Below the pieces are notes generated by a model that had not been told where the DNA came from, did no database searches, and saw only the letters and a program-made list of their open reading frames with translations. A program made the translations under genes and the position numbers. A stretch of 64,000 nucleotides of DNA from positions 25,188,001 to 25,252,000 of the forward strand of contig NC_091674.1 of assembly GCF_042453785.1 (NCBI RefSeq), written 5' to 3'. This document shows, piece by piece, positions 24,562 to 36,284 of this stretch (positions are counted from its first letter, which is position 1; each line of letters begins with the position of its first letter). This DNA is from Malus domestica. Taxonomy: Eukaryota > Streptophyta > Magnoliopsida > Rosales > Rosaceae.

Positions 24562-24772
24562 TGGCTTCTCTGCCCACCTACTTCTCCATACTCTCCATCC
24601 CCTCCTATTTGTGCGGTCACGGTTAAGCCACATCAATATTTTATATTATTATTGTTTTTTGTCTTATTATTTCTATAAATAAAATTAATATAAAATATTG
24701 ACGTGGCTTAACCGTGACCGTAGAAAATAGGAGGAGATATGAGTGTATGATAAGCGGGAGGGTAGAGAAGTC
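24562..24772. mobile_element. MITE with ~85-bp terminal inverted repeats
   Basis: Left arm GGCTTCTCTGCCCACCTACT ... GTCACGGTTAAGCCACATCA pairs with the right arm ... TGACGTGGCTTAACCGTGAC ... GGAGGGTAGAGAAG. The two arms are separated by about 45 AT-rich bases. It lies about 1.3 kb upstream of the STICHEL-like coding start, within its likely promoter. Confidence 0.7.
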
Positions 24773-25322
24773 GATCCAAAAAAATCACCTCAATTTACTG
24801 TACAGTCAGACTCAAATAATTCAAATTTTCTTGACTTTTCCTCCATTTTCCCGGGAAACAAACAGAACCATGGTAAAGAAAAAAAAAAAAACCAGAACCG
24901 TGGTAAAAAAAACACGCGTCACTCATGCGCGTGGGAAATGCCAAAAGGACGCCCAACGGAATCTACCGCTAGATACAGCTCTTTCCCGGGACAAAACTAA
25001 CTAAAACCGCCGAGTACGAAATTACCAAAACAACCCTTTTTCGGTTTCCGAGACTGACAAGCCGACCTATCTTACTCTCTCTCTCTCCTCTCTCTGCACA
25101 TAAACTCTGCAACAAGCACCAGAAAAATTCTGACCAGATTTATCTCTGTCCTCTCCCCACTGTCCACGTCGGCTCCTCCCTCACAAGCTAAATGGCACTC
25201 CCTAACCCAACCGCCCCTCGCATTCACCGCATTTACAACTCTGCCACTGGCCGCTCCTTCTCTATCTTCCCCTGCCTATTGCTCCTCCTCCACGGAGCTC
25301 AACCACCAAGACCTCCTCTGTT

Positions 25323-25340
25323 TTTAGGGTTTAGGGTTTT
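25323..25340 (+). promoter_or_regulatory. Double telo-box in STICHEL-like 5' UTR
   Basis: Two consecutive TTTAGGG copies, the telo-box sequence often found in 5' regions of plant genes. It lies in the probable leader, downstream of a CT-rich stretch near 25070-25095 where transcription probably begins. Role here is inferred. Confidence 0.45.
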
Positions 25341-26087
25341 ATTCTACTTCGATTTTTACGCTTGCCCGTTTGAAAAATTTCCCCAATTTCGAAGCGGGCT
25401 CGGATTAATCTCTATTTCGGAGGTTTGGGTTCGCTCAAACTTTGTCCTTTTTTGTTTGCATTTGAATATTTTTTGTTTTTGTTTTTGTTTAAATTTTGAA
25501 CTTTTAGATTCTCTCTTTGACTATTTTCTCTCTCTACATCTTTCTCTAGATGTGTGGTGTTGAGCTGGATGGTGGCGGTTTGGGCTAATGGGAATGGGAT
25601 TGCAGGTTTTGGTGGAAGGGGGTAATCAGCAGTGAGGTTTTGATGCTTTTTCTTGGAAATGGTGGAAATGGCTTTCTGGGTTTTTGATTTTGGAGTCCAG
25701 CGGTAAGAAGAAAGTGGCTTTTTTGAATTTCATGGTGTTATACTGTAGCAAAAAGGTCCTGCATTGTTCTTTGCTTCTGTAAAAATGCTCAAGTTTTGAT
25801 TTTTATTCTCTAACATGGCAATGCTGATATATATATGTATATGTGTGTGTGTGTGTATATGTTCTGTTTCTAGTTTTGTGGTTTAGGGTTTTCTGAGAAA
25901 TCAAGGCCACCGCGTTCTTTACCGGTTTTTTCGTTAGAGGTTCTTTCTGGTGTCCTTTTTGATGTTTGTATTGTTGGCTTGCCTCTTTCAGGTCGGGAAT
26001 GCATAGCTTCTTTTGGGGTTCTGAAATTTGGATTTAGAGGGTGAATTCTGAGTATTCTGTTTGATTGGTTGTTTTTTTACCGGGAAA

Positions 26088-29000
26088 ATGATGGATGGGC
26101 GGCGACATTCTGTTGATATTCCTATCTCGAAAACTCTCGTGCAACTGAGGAGGGTGAGGTCTCTAAGGGATCCTGATACTAATTCTATGAGCAAGTTCTC
26201 TGCTTTGGTTGAGAATGTGAACTGGGAAGCGAATTCGAGTAACGACATTTCTGTGCGGTTCATGAATAGTTTCCAAGAAGCTGGCTCTGGCAAACATCAT
26301 TCTTTTAGATCAAAGAATCCAGGTCTGTATGGACAAGGAGGAGATTGCATAGATGATTTTGAATTAGATCGTGGTTTAGGAAAATCTAGGTTGATCTTGC
26401 ATGAGAATTCCGAGTGGATTGGAAGCACAGGGAGTCGTCCAATTAGGAGCAAACAAGCTGAAGAATTTGATTTTTCAGTATCAGATAAGGAAGATGTTTA
26501 TGGAAATAAATCACTCAGCGATAGGTACTGCGGCAGTCAAATGGATAAAGGATTGGCCTTGACAGGCGTCAATCGTTTGGAGGATGGGGATTATGAAGCA
26601 TCTGTTAGGTCATCAAATTTAGAAAGATTAGATCAGATTGCATCAAAGAGACAATCACAACGCAAAAATAATGTAAATTCGTCCAGGAAAGTTGGTAATT
26701 TTAGTCAAGTTTGCAGTCCGTGCCGCTCAGCAAGTGATGCTCTTTCAAGCCATAGTGCATCTTTATTTGTAAATGAAGAGGCTGATGCTGTGGATCACAA
26801 TCGTCCTAGTTGCGAGGTCAGCTGCTGCTGGTCAAGAACCCCTCGATTCAGAGAAGCTAATTTTCCTTTCAATGTAGATGAATACCCTCTGCTATACAAG
26901 AACGTAGATGAGAGTGCGTTTTATGACCAGAGGAGCTCAAAGCACATTCGTAATGAAATGAGTCCACGATCAGAAAACCCTAGGAGTCTGAGTCAGAAAT
27001 TCAGGCCAAAATCTTTTAATGAATTAGTGGGACAAAATGTAGTAGCGATGTCTCTTATGGGAGCTATCGCTAGAGGGAGAATAACATCATTCTATCTATT
27101 CCATGGCCCTCGTGGTACAGGAAAGACATCTGCCTCAAGGATTTTTGCTGCAGCACTAAATTGCCTTTCACATGAGGAGCATAGGCCATGTGGTCTCTGC
27201 TGTGAATGTGTTTTGTATTTTTCTGGAAGGAGCAGGGACATCAAGGAAGTTGATTCTGTGAGAATCAATCGGAGAGACAGGGTTAGATCCCTTATTAAGA
27301 ATGCAGCTATTCCTCCACTTTCGTCACGGTTTAAGGTTTTCATTATTGATGAGTGCCACCTGATGCGCGGGGAAACTTGGGCAACTGTTTTGAATAGCAT
27401 AGATAACCTTTCTCAACATGTTGTCTTCGTGATGCTCACTCCTGATGTCGATGAGCTTCCCCGAAGTGCAGTGTCACGGTCTCAAAGGTTTCACTTTCCA
27501 AGGATTAAGGACACTGATATTGCAAGCAGATTGGGGAGAATCTGTGTTGAAGAGGGTCTTGAATTTGATCAGGGTGCTGTAGACTTCATTGCTGCCAAGT
27601 CAAACGGTTCACTTAGGGATGCAGAGATGATGCTTGATCAGCTAAGTTTGCTTGGTAAAAAAATCACAATGGGCCTGGCATACGAGCTTGTAAGTTCTTG
27701 GCAGCTGTTTTTATTCATTTATTTACGTTTATATAGCACACTCTATTTATCCAATACTTACAGGAGAATTTCCGTTTTGTTGTTATGCAGATTGGAGTTG
27801 TCTCGGATGATGAATTACTCGGTTTGCTAGATCTGGCATTGTCATCTGACACTTCTAATACAGTAATAAGGGCCAGGGAGTTGATGAGATCTCGGATTGA
27901 TCCCATGCAACTGATATCACAGTTGGCAAATCTTGTTATGGACATTCTTGCTGGTAAATGTCAGGACAGTGCTTCTGAAGTCCGAAAAAAGTTCGGCAGT
28001 AGACACACGTGTAAGTAGTCTAACATTGCACGTGTAATATGGTCGCTTAGTACTTACTCTGACTTAGTACTTACTCTCTGAAAGCTCCATCAGAAATCTA
28101 TACAGGAAATGATAGTTCTTCGAGGATGATTTTTAGACCCAAAATTTTGTTTATTTTGGTTTTGATTAATGGTCAAGTAAATTAATTATTAATGGTTTTT
28201 CTCTGTGTCCTCATAGATGAACCAAGTACTACTTGGAACTTGTTACAAGGAGTCATGTATGATCTATCTTATATAAATTTCTCATGCATTGTCCTCATAA
28301 GTTAATATTTCAATATGATGATTGTTTCTTTGATGTATAAGATGAATCTGTTTTAAAAATGTTTGTTGGTTAGAGTGGTCATCGTGCCTACGTTATGTCT
28401 ACTGCTGTTAATTACTCTGTCATCTCATGATTATATGCTTATACTAAGGTTGTTGTCTCAATTTTCTTCTTTGCAGCTGAAATGGACTTGCAGAAACTGA
28501 GCTATGGATTGAGAATATTATCTGAAACTGAGAAGCAATTAAGGGTGTCCAAAAGTCAAGCGACATGGCTTACTGCAGCTCTGCTGCAGCTAAGCTCCGT
28601 GGAGTCTTCGTCCTTGGATGGAAATGGTACAAAATTGTGTTTGAGAAGTACACAAGAGAGAGGTGAGAATACCTTACATTTTAATTTCATTCATGGAAAA
28701 GGCCTTTCTTTATCCATAACTTCAACTCGTTAGTTTAGTTGAACTTTCATATCAAGGTTATTTTTCCTTGGTTTCTGATATATTTTGTTATTATGGCGGT
28801 ATATCATCCACAGCGACAGCGGAGAGCTTCAAGAATCGTGCCACTTGTTCATGCATTTTGGAGACACCAGACAAGTTGGGCATGCAGAAGGATAGTGATG
28901 GAAAGTTGGAAGCCATATGGAAGAGAACTACAGATTTATGCCGATCCAATTCACTCAAGAATTTTCTTAAGAAACAGGGAAAACTGTCTTCCTTGCTTGT

Positions 29001-30356
29001 TGGTCAAGGTACATACGTCTACTAGTATCTAGTGCATGATCATTAATCGTCAAATTATGGTAAAAACCACATACAAACATATTTAAAAATTAGGGGAGAT
29101 AGAAATCAGGATGAGCTGTATCAACATCTTTATCTTCTTAGTTTGGCTTGTTATATGACATTTCCGTACACGCAAAATGTTCTCACGTTTATAAAAGATG
29201 GAAATGGATTTTCTTACGCTCATGTGCACTAACAGAGTAATGCTCAATGTAGGTTTAGCAATAGCTGAATTGGAATTCTGCCATCCCGATTATATATCTA
29301 AGGCTGAGAAGTCATGGAAGGTCATTGCAAATTCACTTCAATCTATATGTGGTTGCAATGTGGAGATCAGGATCAATCTTGTACCTTGTGCTTCTGATTC
29401 CAAGTGTGCGAAAGTGAAGAAGTCATCTTTTACGTTGTTCAGCTGTTCCCGGAGAATGCAGCAGAAATCACAATCATCTACAGAACATGGAACTGAGTCA
29501 GACTATTCTGAGCACACTTCTGAAAAGCCTATGTTAAGCGACAAACCTACTTTACCTTGCTCGTCTGAGTGTTCTTATCAAGTGCCACATAACTGCAGTG
29601 ACAAAATGGTGGTGGTAAGTACTTTGAGAAATAGCGAAGGAAATATTCTCAGCACAAGGACTGCCTCATCCCGCAGATCATTTGAAGACAACGCATCAGA
29701 GGCACCTGGGTTAGTGGTTGATTCTTCGAAGGACGATGGAAGCAATCATGAATGCCATGCTTTATCTTTTGTAGAACCTGAACATCAACCAAACTGTTTT
29801 CCTAGAACCTTGAGGCTTCAAAAGAAGTTCCGTTCATCAGATGCTTCTCAGACGACCTGTTGCACCAAACGACAAAACACAACTGCATTATCTAGCCCAA
29901 GCAAGACATCTTTTGGCACATGTCTCGTGGGAAATGATTCATATGTTTTCTGCAGTGGCGCTTGTAACAACAGTGGCAGCTGTATAGATGAGAATGCGTA
30001 AGTGTTGCTGTAGTCTTCTTTCTGTATGTTGGTGCCCTTAAACTTCGGGTTTGAGATTCTTCTCGTCTTAATTTCAGATTGAAGGAGAACTCAGGCGTGC
30101 TTTGTTGGAGAACCCCAACGCTTCACTTGGGAAAGGTATAGTAAAAAAACTACATGACTATGTTGAAAATTTAAATTGTCTTCTTGAAGTTTTAGGACCA
30201 AAAACAAGGTTCAAGATGTTCTTTCACTGCACATACTTAATGACATAAGACCTGACTAATTCGAGTGTGTTAAATCTACAGGCTTGGCAGTTGAGACATA
30301 ATCGACAAAACTCGAACCTAGGGTGTTGGGTTCTTCCCTGTGCAACTGCTAAGTAG
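26088..30356 (+). CDS. STL2: STICHEL-like 2 AAA-type ATPase (DnaX-like)
   Basis: Plant STICHEL family protein with a clamp-loader-like (DnaX/RFC) ATPase core; STICHEL controls trichome branching, while the role of the STICHEL-like 2 subgroup is not established. Seven exons: 26088-27689, 27791-28010, 28477-28662, 28814-29008, 29253-29997, 30078-30135, 30282-30356; 1026 residues. I chose the ATG at 26088 (MMDGRRHSVDIPISK) because it matches the family start. The ATPase core runs from about residue 304 (FRPKSFNELVGQNVV) with Walker A GPRGTGKTSASR near 340, a cysteine cluster CGLCCEC near 368, Walker B VFIIDECHLM near 416 and a sensor SRSQRFHF. The C-terminus GCWVLPCATAK is typical. A long 5' UTR, probably with an intron, precedes it. 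UFSP2 follows in the same direction. Intact by eye. Confidence 0.94.
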
Positions 30357-31715
30357 TTCTACAAAGGAGTAGCACCGGGAGAAAATAGCCGTAAATTATG
30401 ATGGCGGCAGATACATAGGCGTATTTCTTATCGTGGGTCTATATTTTGCAATCTGCTTATTGATGTTATTGATATTTTCAGGACCCAGATTCAGGATTTA
30501 TATATAGTATATAGCAAGAACTGATTTTTTCTCCGATTTAGTATGCGTTTTTTGGAGTCAATGTTGGGAGGACTTCCATGAAACGGGTTCACGTGGGTGC
30601 TGGACAGTGGAATCCCGGCCCAGTGAGCAAACGCCCGAAAGTCCTACAATGTTGGATTCTCCATTTTTTTTAATCTGAAATATTAATCTCGAAAGAAAAT
30701 AAGCAGTGTATTACCCTGCGTAGAAATGCTGATGGGAAGCATAGGGAGCCTTCCTTGCATAAAGGTATCGTTTGGTATGCGGAAGGGACAGAACAGAATG
30801 GAGAGGGAGCAAAGATGCCCTTGGATGGAAACAAGGAGGAAGAAGAAGGAGACGGAGAGGTTATAATTTTGTGTTTCACAGATGTGGAACGAGTTGTTCC
30901 AGGGGGTGAGGCGGAACGAAAATTCATCGAAAACTTATCCCGTGGAACAGCACGTTCCACCCGTTTTAGGCGCACCAAACGTGGGATGGAATGCCTCGTC
31001 CAATTCCGTTCCGTCCCGTCCCACGTACCAAATATGGGTACATGCCTTATCTCAAAGGTAGGAAGTAAAGTACTAACTATACAACTAGTGACATTTCGGT
31101 TTAGTGATATTTCTACTTCCAATTCAAGAAGATAGCACTCACTACAACTCCTTCGCCCTACATGCATAAAAAAATTGAGGTTTCGAGCCCTTTTCCATTT
31201 AAATGAGAAAATACGAGCGCCCGGTGGAATGATGAGGTGCTTTTAATTGAATCTCTAGAAAAAAAAGTTTCGGGGATTTCAGATACACTCAAATTTGAGT
31301 CCTATAGGATATATAACACTTGCTCTGTTGATGCATGTAGACCTTACAATGCATCAACAGTTAAGATTTGCTTACGTGATTCACCCGCTTGAGCAATTGG
31401 ACATACAAAGTTCAATAAAATAAAATAAAATACAAAAATAAGAAATAATTTCCATACACATTTTGTTTATCCGTCGATTCTCCTTTGATTTAAGTTATCA
31501 AAAAACGCTTTTAGTCCTTCTAAATCAAATTTTCAAATAATCCCTTGGATCCAATCACTAAGCCCAATGAGCCGAAGTACATTGGCCCCAAATGGCCCAT
31601 AAACCCTCTTCGATTTTCAGTTACCAAAGTTTCGGCTTCTCCGAAACGGCGGAAGGCAGCGAAATCGGGAAGACGAGAGCAGCTGTGGTTTGGGCAAAGC
31701 TCACAGTCAGAGTGA
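30357..31715. other. STL2-UFSP2 intergenic region
   Basis: Contains the STL2 3' UTR, the inverted-repeat element at about 30.76-31.05 kb and the UFSP2 promoter. A direct TATA signal is not clear. No other gene seen. Confidence 0.5.
30763..31046. mobile_element. GC-rich MITE-like element
   Basis: The left end GGTATCGTTTGGTATGCGGA and the reverse complement of the right end (GGCATGTACCCATATTTGGT, then ACGTGGGACGGGAC) are similar and face inward. The interior is rich in GGAAC/GTTCC words. Open frames exist on both strands across it but are by-products of base composition. No target duplication confirmed. Confidence 0.45.
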
Positions 31716-34700
31716 ATGGAGAACGTAAACGAGAGTACAAGCGTTCGAGTTCTATGCCCTAAGCTTGTTCTCTGCAAGAACGAACCGGGCCTCCAATGGC
31801 TGATCGGATCCCCATTTTTCCCGCCACTCACCGTCGTCTCCACTGTCAGATGCATCCACACCGATTCCTCCTCTCCAGACTACCGCAGAGAATCAGGTAC
31901 CTGAATTCTGTTTGTTTCCCGAGAAAATTGAATAAGTTCTATGAATGTAGTGTTTCCGAGCAATTTCAGTTCAGAGTTTGATTGGTTTCCGTAACCTGAG
32001 CAGAAGAGCTTCGGACGTTACTGTTGAAAGGATTTGAGGTGATCGGAGCACTAATCGTTGCGAATTCCGGTGATGGAAAGAGCGCCTCCGGCGAGGCAAT
32101 TGCGGCGGCACGCAGGTTGCGAAAGCTGCTCTCCGGAGAAAGAGAAAAAGTGGACAGTCAACAAGTAATTGGAGCTGTTGCGGATTTTAGTGGCGGCGAC
32201 ATTCAGTTTTTCGTGTCGAAATCTGCGAGCTTGACCAGCTTTGAAGCTGTGAATGTATTGTATGAAGATCATCCTGAAAAGTATGTTTGGGAGAGGGGCT
32301 GTCTGCTCCGATGTGAGCTTCCATTTAAGCTGCCAATCTACTATCCGGTAAACAGGCCGAATGGTAAGGCTTTTCGGTGGTGCATTTTCGTAGTTTTGAG
32401 TAAATTTTAATTGGAAATCTGATTGAGCATTGGTGCTGGCTCATGCTTTGTAGTTTGTTGTGTTTGCTAGTGTGATTTGGTTTGCTTGTGGATGAATGAG
32501 CGATTGACGGTTCAGAGCAGAAGTAGGAAGTACAATGTAGGAGCTTTTACTTACTAAAATGAGTGCATAACATGGTTTCCGAAGCATATTTTATTGAATC
32601 TAGAAATTTCGATTTCAATGGCTTTTTTGGGGTGGTCGAACGCCAGTGTGTAGTAGAGGGGTTGATTTTCTGGCCTTGATGGTTCCATAGTTGCCCTCGT
32701 TAAAGATAAAGGCTTTGTCGAGTGTCAGTCAACGGAAATATGAGCTGTAATGGCTCATATTCACTTTTCCGTTTTTCCTGTGGACCTCCTCATTCATTCA
32801 GAGTTGATACTTGCATTTCGACAAAATATAGCTACTATTTACTCTTCCTTTTAGATGACGAGATCCCTGCGGTTCAATGGAAATTGAATGAATGTTTATT
32901 TTCGTGTATTATTGTATTAGATTCAGAAAAGATGTTTCAACGTGCAACTGAAGCAGTTATTGCAAAATTCAAAGATCCAAAGGCTATGTACATGGTAGAA
33001 GCATTAAGCAAAACATCTGCTGAAGTACCTCAACCTGTCATCCTCCGCGGTGTAGATTTGGATTTTGACACAGATCTCTCAAATGTCAAAATTTTGGGAG
33101 AAAGTGCCCAAGATTCTGATGCTGATCTTTTATCATGTTCCCACTTCTGTTTGGATAGTAAAAAAGGTGCACCGGTATATTCTGCTGAGGTAAGAAAAAT
33201 GAAAGAGATTCATTGCTTATTGAGATCTTGGAAATATTTTATCTTCTTTAGTTTTATTTAATCCTTCTTTCAGCAATAACAGTGAGTATTGGAGTTCGAT
33301 TTTTGAATAGCTTTCCTGCTTAGCATGCAGATAGAATCCAAGTAAGTGTTCTGCTGAATAGTTCAGATAAGTCTAAAAAATCGACAGCCCCCGTTGCTGA
33401 ATATTTTCCAGGTATTGCTTTCACTTTTACTCATATGAAGTACAGATATACATTTTTCAAATATGAAGCTTTTTAGTGGAGATTATATCTCTACTCAGTT
33501 TAATGGAATTTAAATTGTGTGGTTACAGCTTTGGAAGAAGCCCGAATTTTGGTGGTAGATTTTAAGCTAGAAGTGCTTTGCTATGCAGCCAAGGGTCTAC
33601 TGCTGAGGCATGCAGTTTCAAAGTTAATGGTCCCGGGGTTGATTGATCAGTTTAATTTAGTGGGAAATACAATCCTACCCAACCTCTTATCCCAACATCC
33701 TCAGGTAAGGCAAACCATTTCGTTTGTAATATCATATCGATCTCTTGCTATTACTACCCATCTGAATACCTAAAATTCAGAAACATGAGATTATTTATAG
33801 TATAAGTGAGTACTTTCTTTTCCACACTTTCTTTCCATGTGCCTATAATTATGGACTAGCTAACGCTTATGTGCACACACTTGAAAACCTTGACCACTAT
33901 CCGGGCATTCTGTAGTATCCGATGCCAATTCACACAAATGTTGAATAAAAGTCTAATACAGTGATTAATGATTATCGGCACAACCAGACCTAATTTCAAG
34001 TAACTATTGGTTTATTGCATTTGCAGCTACATCCGTATCACTTCAGTCCTCCCGGTGTTCTGCATCCAATCACTGTTATCTATGAACTCAACTACGGGGA
34101 AACAGAAATGAAGCAAGGTAGGCAGTGGCAACGTTTAATTTTTCTACTTTCAAGGCACAATCGATTTATTGAAAGAGTACTAATTCCAAAACAAAAAGTC
34201 TAGATTAGTTTTAAGTGGCTCCCGACTGGAAGTTTAGAGATTGTTCTTTTTTATGATCAAAATAAATACTTACATTTCTTCCATGATTAAAAGGTTGCTT
34301 TTGGTTCAGTGCTTGTGAATGTGGAAAAGGTTGTATTATTTATTAGATGCAGAGATTTTTGGAGAGGAAGCTTATACAAGTTTCTTTTGTAATTGGATCT
34401 TAGAATTAGTTATCTTAATCTCGTCTTTGCTTTCTGCAGTTGAAGTTAGAAAATCTTTACACTTAAGACTGGGTTTACCTTTTGATCGTCCTCTTCTAAG
34501 AATTGCCAACGCTCTGGATTTCTCTACATTGAGGGATGGTGTAAGGAGTGACGCAACACGGAAAGGTAACCTCATTTTCCATTGAATATGCAAACCTCAT
34601 TTGTCAGTTGCAAGGCTCTTATTCCCCTATGTTTCATCTCCAAAAAGAAACGTTTTCTTATTCTTTGGGTTTTTTTTGTCGATATTAACTCGTTTGATAC

Positions 34701-35994
34701 ATTTCTATGGTTGTATCAGGTTCTACTTTGCTTAAAGATGTACACATCGGGATTCCAAGCAGCGGGGGTTGGTGGCTGCTCTTGTTTCTTTGTTTATATC
34801 CTTTGCCTCTGATCAGTGGAGTTTTGTTTGATACTATTACGTCTTTATGCAGTTTCTGGGGGCAGTGTGTCTTTGTTGCAAGGCTCTTATGAATACTATC
34901 ATTATCTACAAGATGCCTTCAATGATTCGGTAATGAGCGATATCCTATACCTTGTATTTGTAATATCTTGTCGAGTATACACGTTAAGCTGCGGTTAGGT
35001 TGAATTTCATAATGATTGGATTAAAGCTGTCTAATAATTTTTTTTCCAGGCGTGCCCATCTATAAGGCCTTCTGATGAGTTTGAAATTCAGTTTTGTTAT
35101 CTGTTGTTTTGTTATCTTGCTAGGGTTGGGGTTGTGCTTATCGCTCTCTACAAACAATTATTTCATGGTTCCGACTCCAACACTATACATCCGTAGAAGT
35201 TCCATCGCATAGGTAATAAATTTACCAGTTTAGGATTTCCTTGGTATCGATTAATTGTTTCGCTGACGCTACTTATCAGCATCGTATAATTTCATCTGAC
35301 AAGCCAAGTGATATTAGGGAAATACAGCAGTCACTTGTAGAGATTGGTGATAAAGATCCTTCTTTCATTGGGTCGCGGGAATGGATTGGTGCCATCGAGT
35401 TGAGCTTTGTTCTGGACAAGCTTTTGGGCGTAAGTATCATCAATGTGGTTTACGGATAATTTCTCGAATGTAATGCACACGAGTTTAACAGGGTTTGGTT
35501 TCTCGAATGTAATGCACACGAGTTTAACAGGGTTTGGTTTCTGTACTGAACAGGTTAGTTGCAAAGTCATGAATGTCAGATCTGGAGCCGAGCTTCCCGA
35601 AAAATGTCGAGAGCTGGCCTTGCACTTTGACACTCAAGGAACGCCTATTATGATTGGTTAGTTCCCTCCCGTAAATTTGGCTTTTCTCTGGATTAAAGAC
35701 GGCATGGCAGAAGTAATTCAAGACACATTGAAAAACTCTCTTATGATTTGATACATGAATGTAGGTGGTGGAGTTCTTGCATATACCCTCTTGGGAGTTG
35801 ATTATAATGAAGCAAGCGGAGATTGCGCGTTTCTAATACTCGATCCCCACTACACAGGCAGTGACGAACACAAGAAAATTGTGAGTGGCGGATGGTGCGG
35901 GTGGAAAAAGGCTGTTGATAGCAAGGGAAAGAGTTTCTTTCTGCACGATAAGTTCTATAATCTTCTGCTTCCACAGAGGCCTAAAATGGTTTGA
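31716..35994 (+). CDS. UFSP2: UFM1-specific protease 2
   Basis: Peptidase C78 enzyme that processes UFM1 and removes it from targets such as ER-bound ribosomes. Thirteen exons: 31716-31896, 32004-32363, 32921-33189, 33324-33411, 33529-33704, 34027-34117, 34440-34565, 34720-34767, 34853-34929, 35124-35212, 35318-35429, 35554-35656, 35765-35994; 649 residues. The catalytic Cys (about residue 476) lies in [10 protein letters not shown], which is split across exons 9 and 10; the Asp and His (about 600 and 602) are in LILDPHYTG. The C-terminus [11 protein letters not shown] is strongly conserved in plants. A large N-terminal region distinguishes UFSP2 from the short UFSP1. An alternative 3' splice site before 32854 would extend exon 3 in frame. 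The gene converges on the LIN1-like gene with 290 bases between stops. Matches At3g48380 from memory. Confidence 0.95.
35462..35539. repeat. 39-bp tandem duplication in UFSP2 intron 11
   Basis: Two essentially identical 39-base units beginning TCTCGAATGTAATGCACACG lie head to tail, entirely between the exon 11 donor (after 35429) and the exon 12 acceptor (before 35554). Each unit carries an AACAG that resembles a splice acceptor. The near identity suggests a recent duplication. Confidence 0.9.
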
Positions 35995-36284
35995 TCTATC
36001 ACTATCATCATCAAATCTATACACCCTGTTATGAAATGTAGCATTAAATTCAGCAGCAACAGTGAATTTCAATCGGCCGATATAATTTTAGAATTCTTTA
36101 ACTCTTCTAAATTTGGCCTGAAGTTTCAGAGGTTAATGAGTAATAAAGGGAGGCGATTATGTTTTAGCACTAATTTTGAAATTATGCTAATCATGTCTAA
36201 TATCTTTCGTGTTCTGCAAGAAAAATACCAAAAAAGCGACATTGATATGAAATCGAAATTCTAACCCATCAACAAGTGCAGATT

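Noticed and set aside
25323-25340. Interstitial telomere repeat
   Set aside because: Only two TTTAGGG copies; too short for a telomere remnant and typical of a telo-box.
25192-25563. 123-codon frame starting MALPNPTAPRIHR as a separate gene
   Set aside because: It lies in the GC/CT-rich leader of STL2, turns into low-complexity hydrophobic sequence and has no recognised domain; best read as untranslated leader.
30670-31167. Long frames on both strands at 30.7-31.2 kb
   Set aside because: They coincide with a GC-rich inverted-repeat element and mirror each other, so they reflect composition and not coding.
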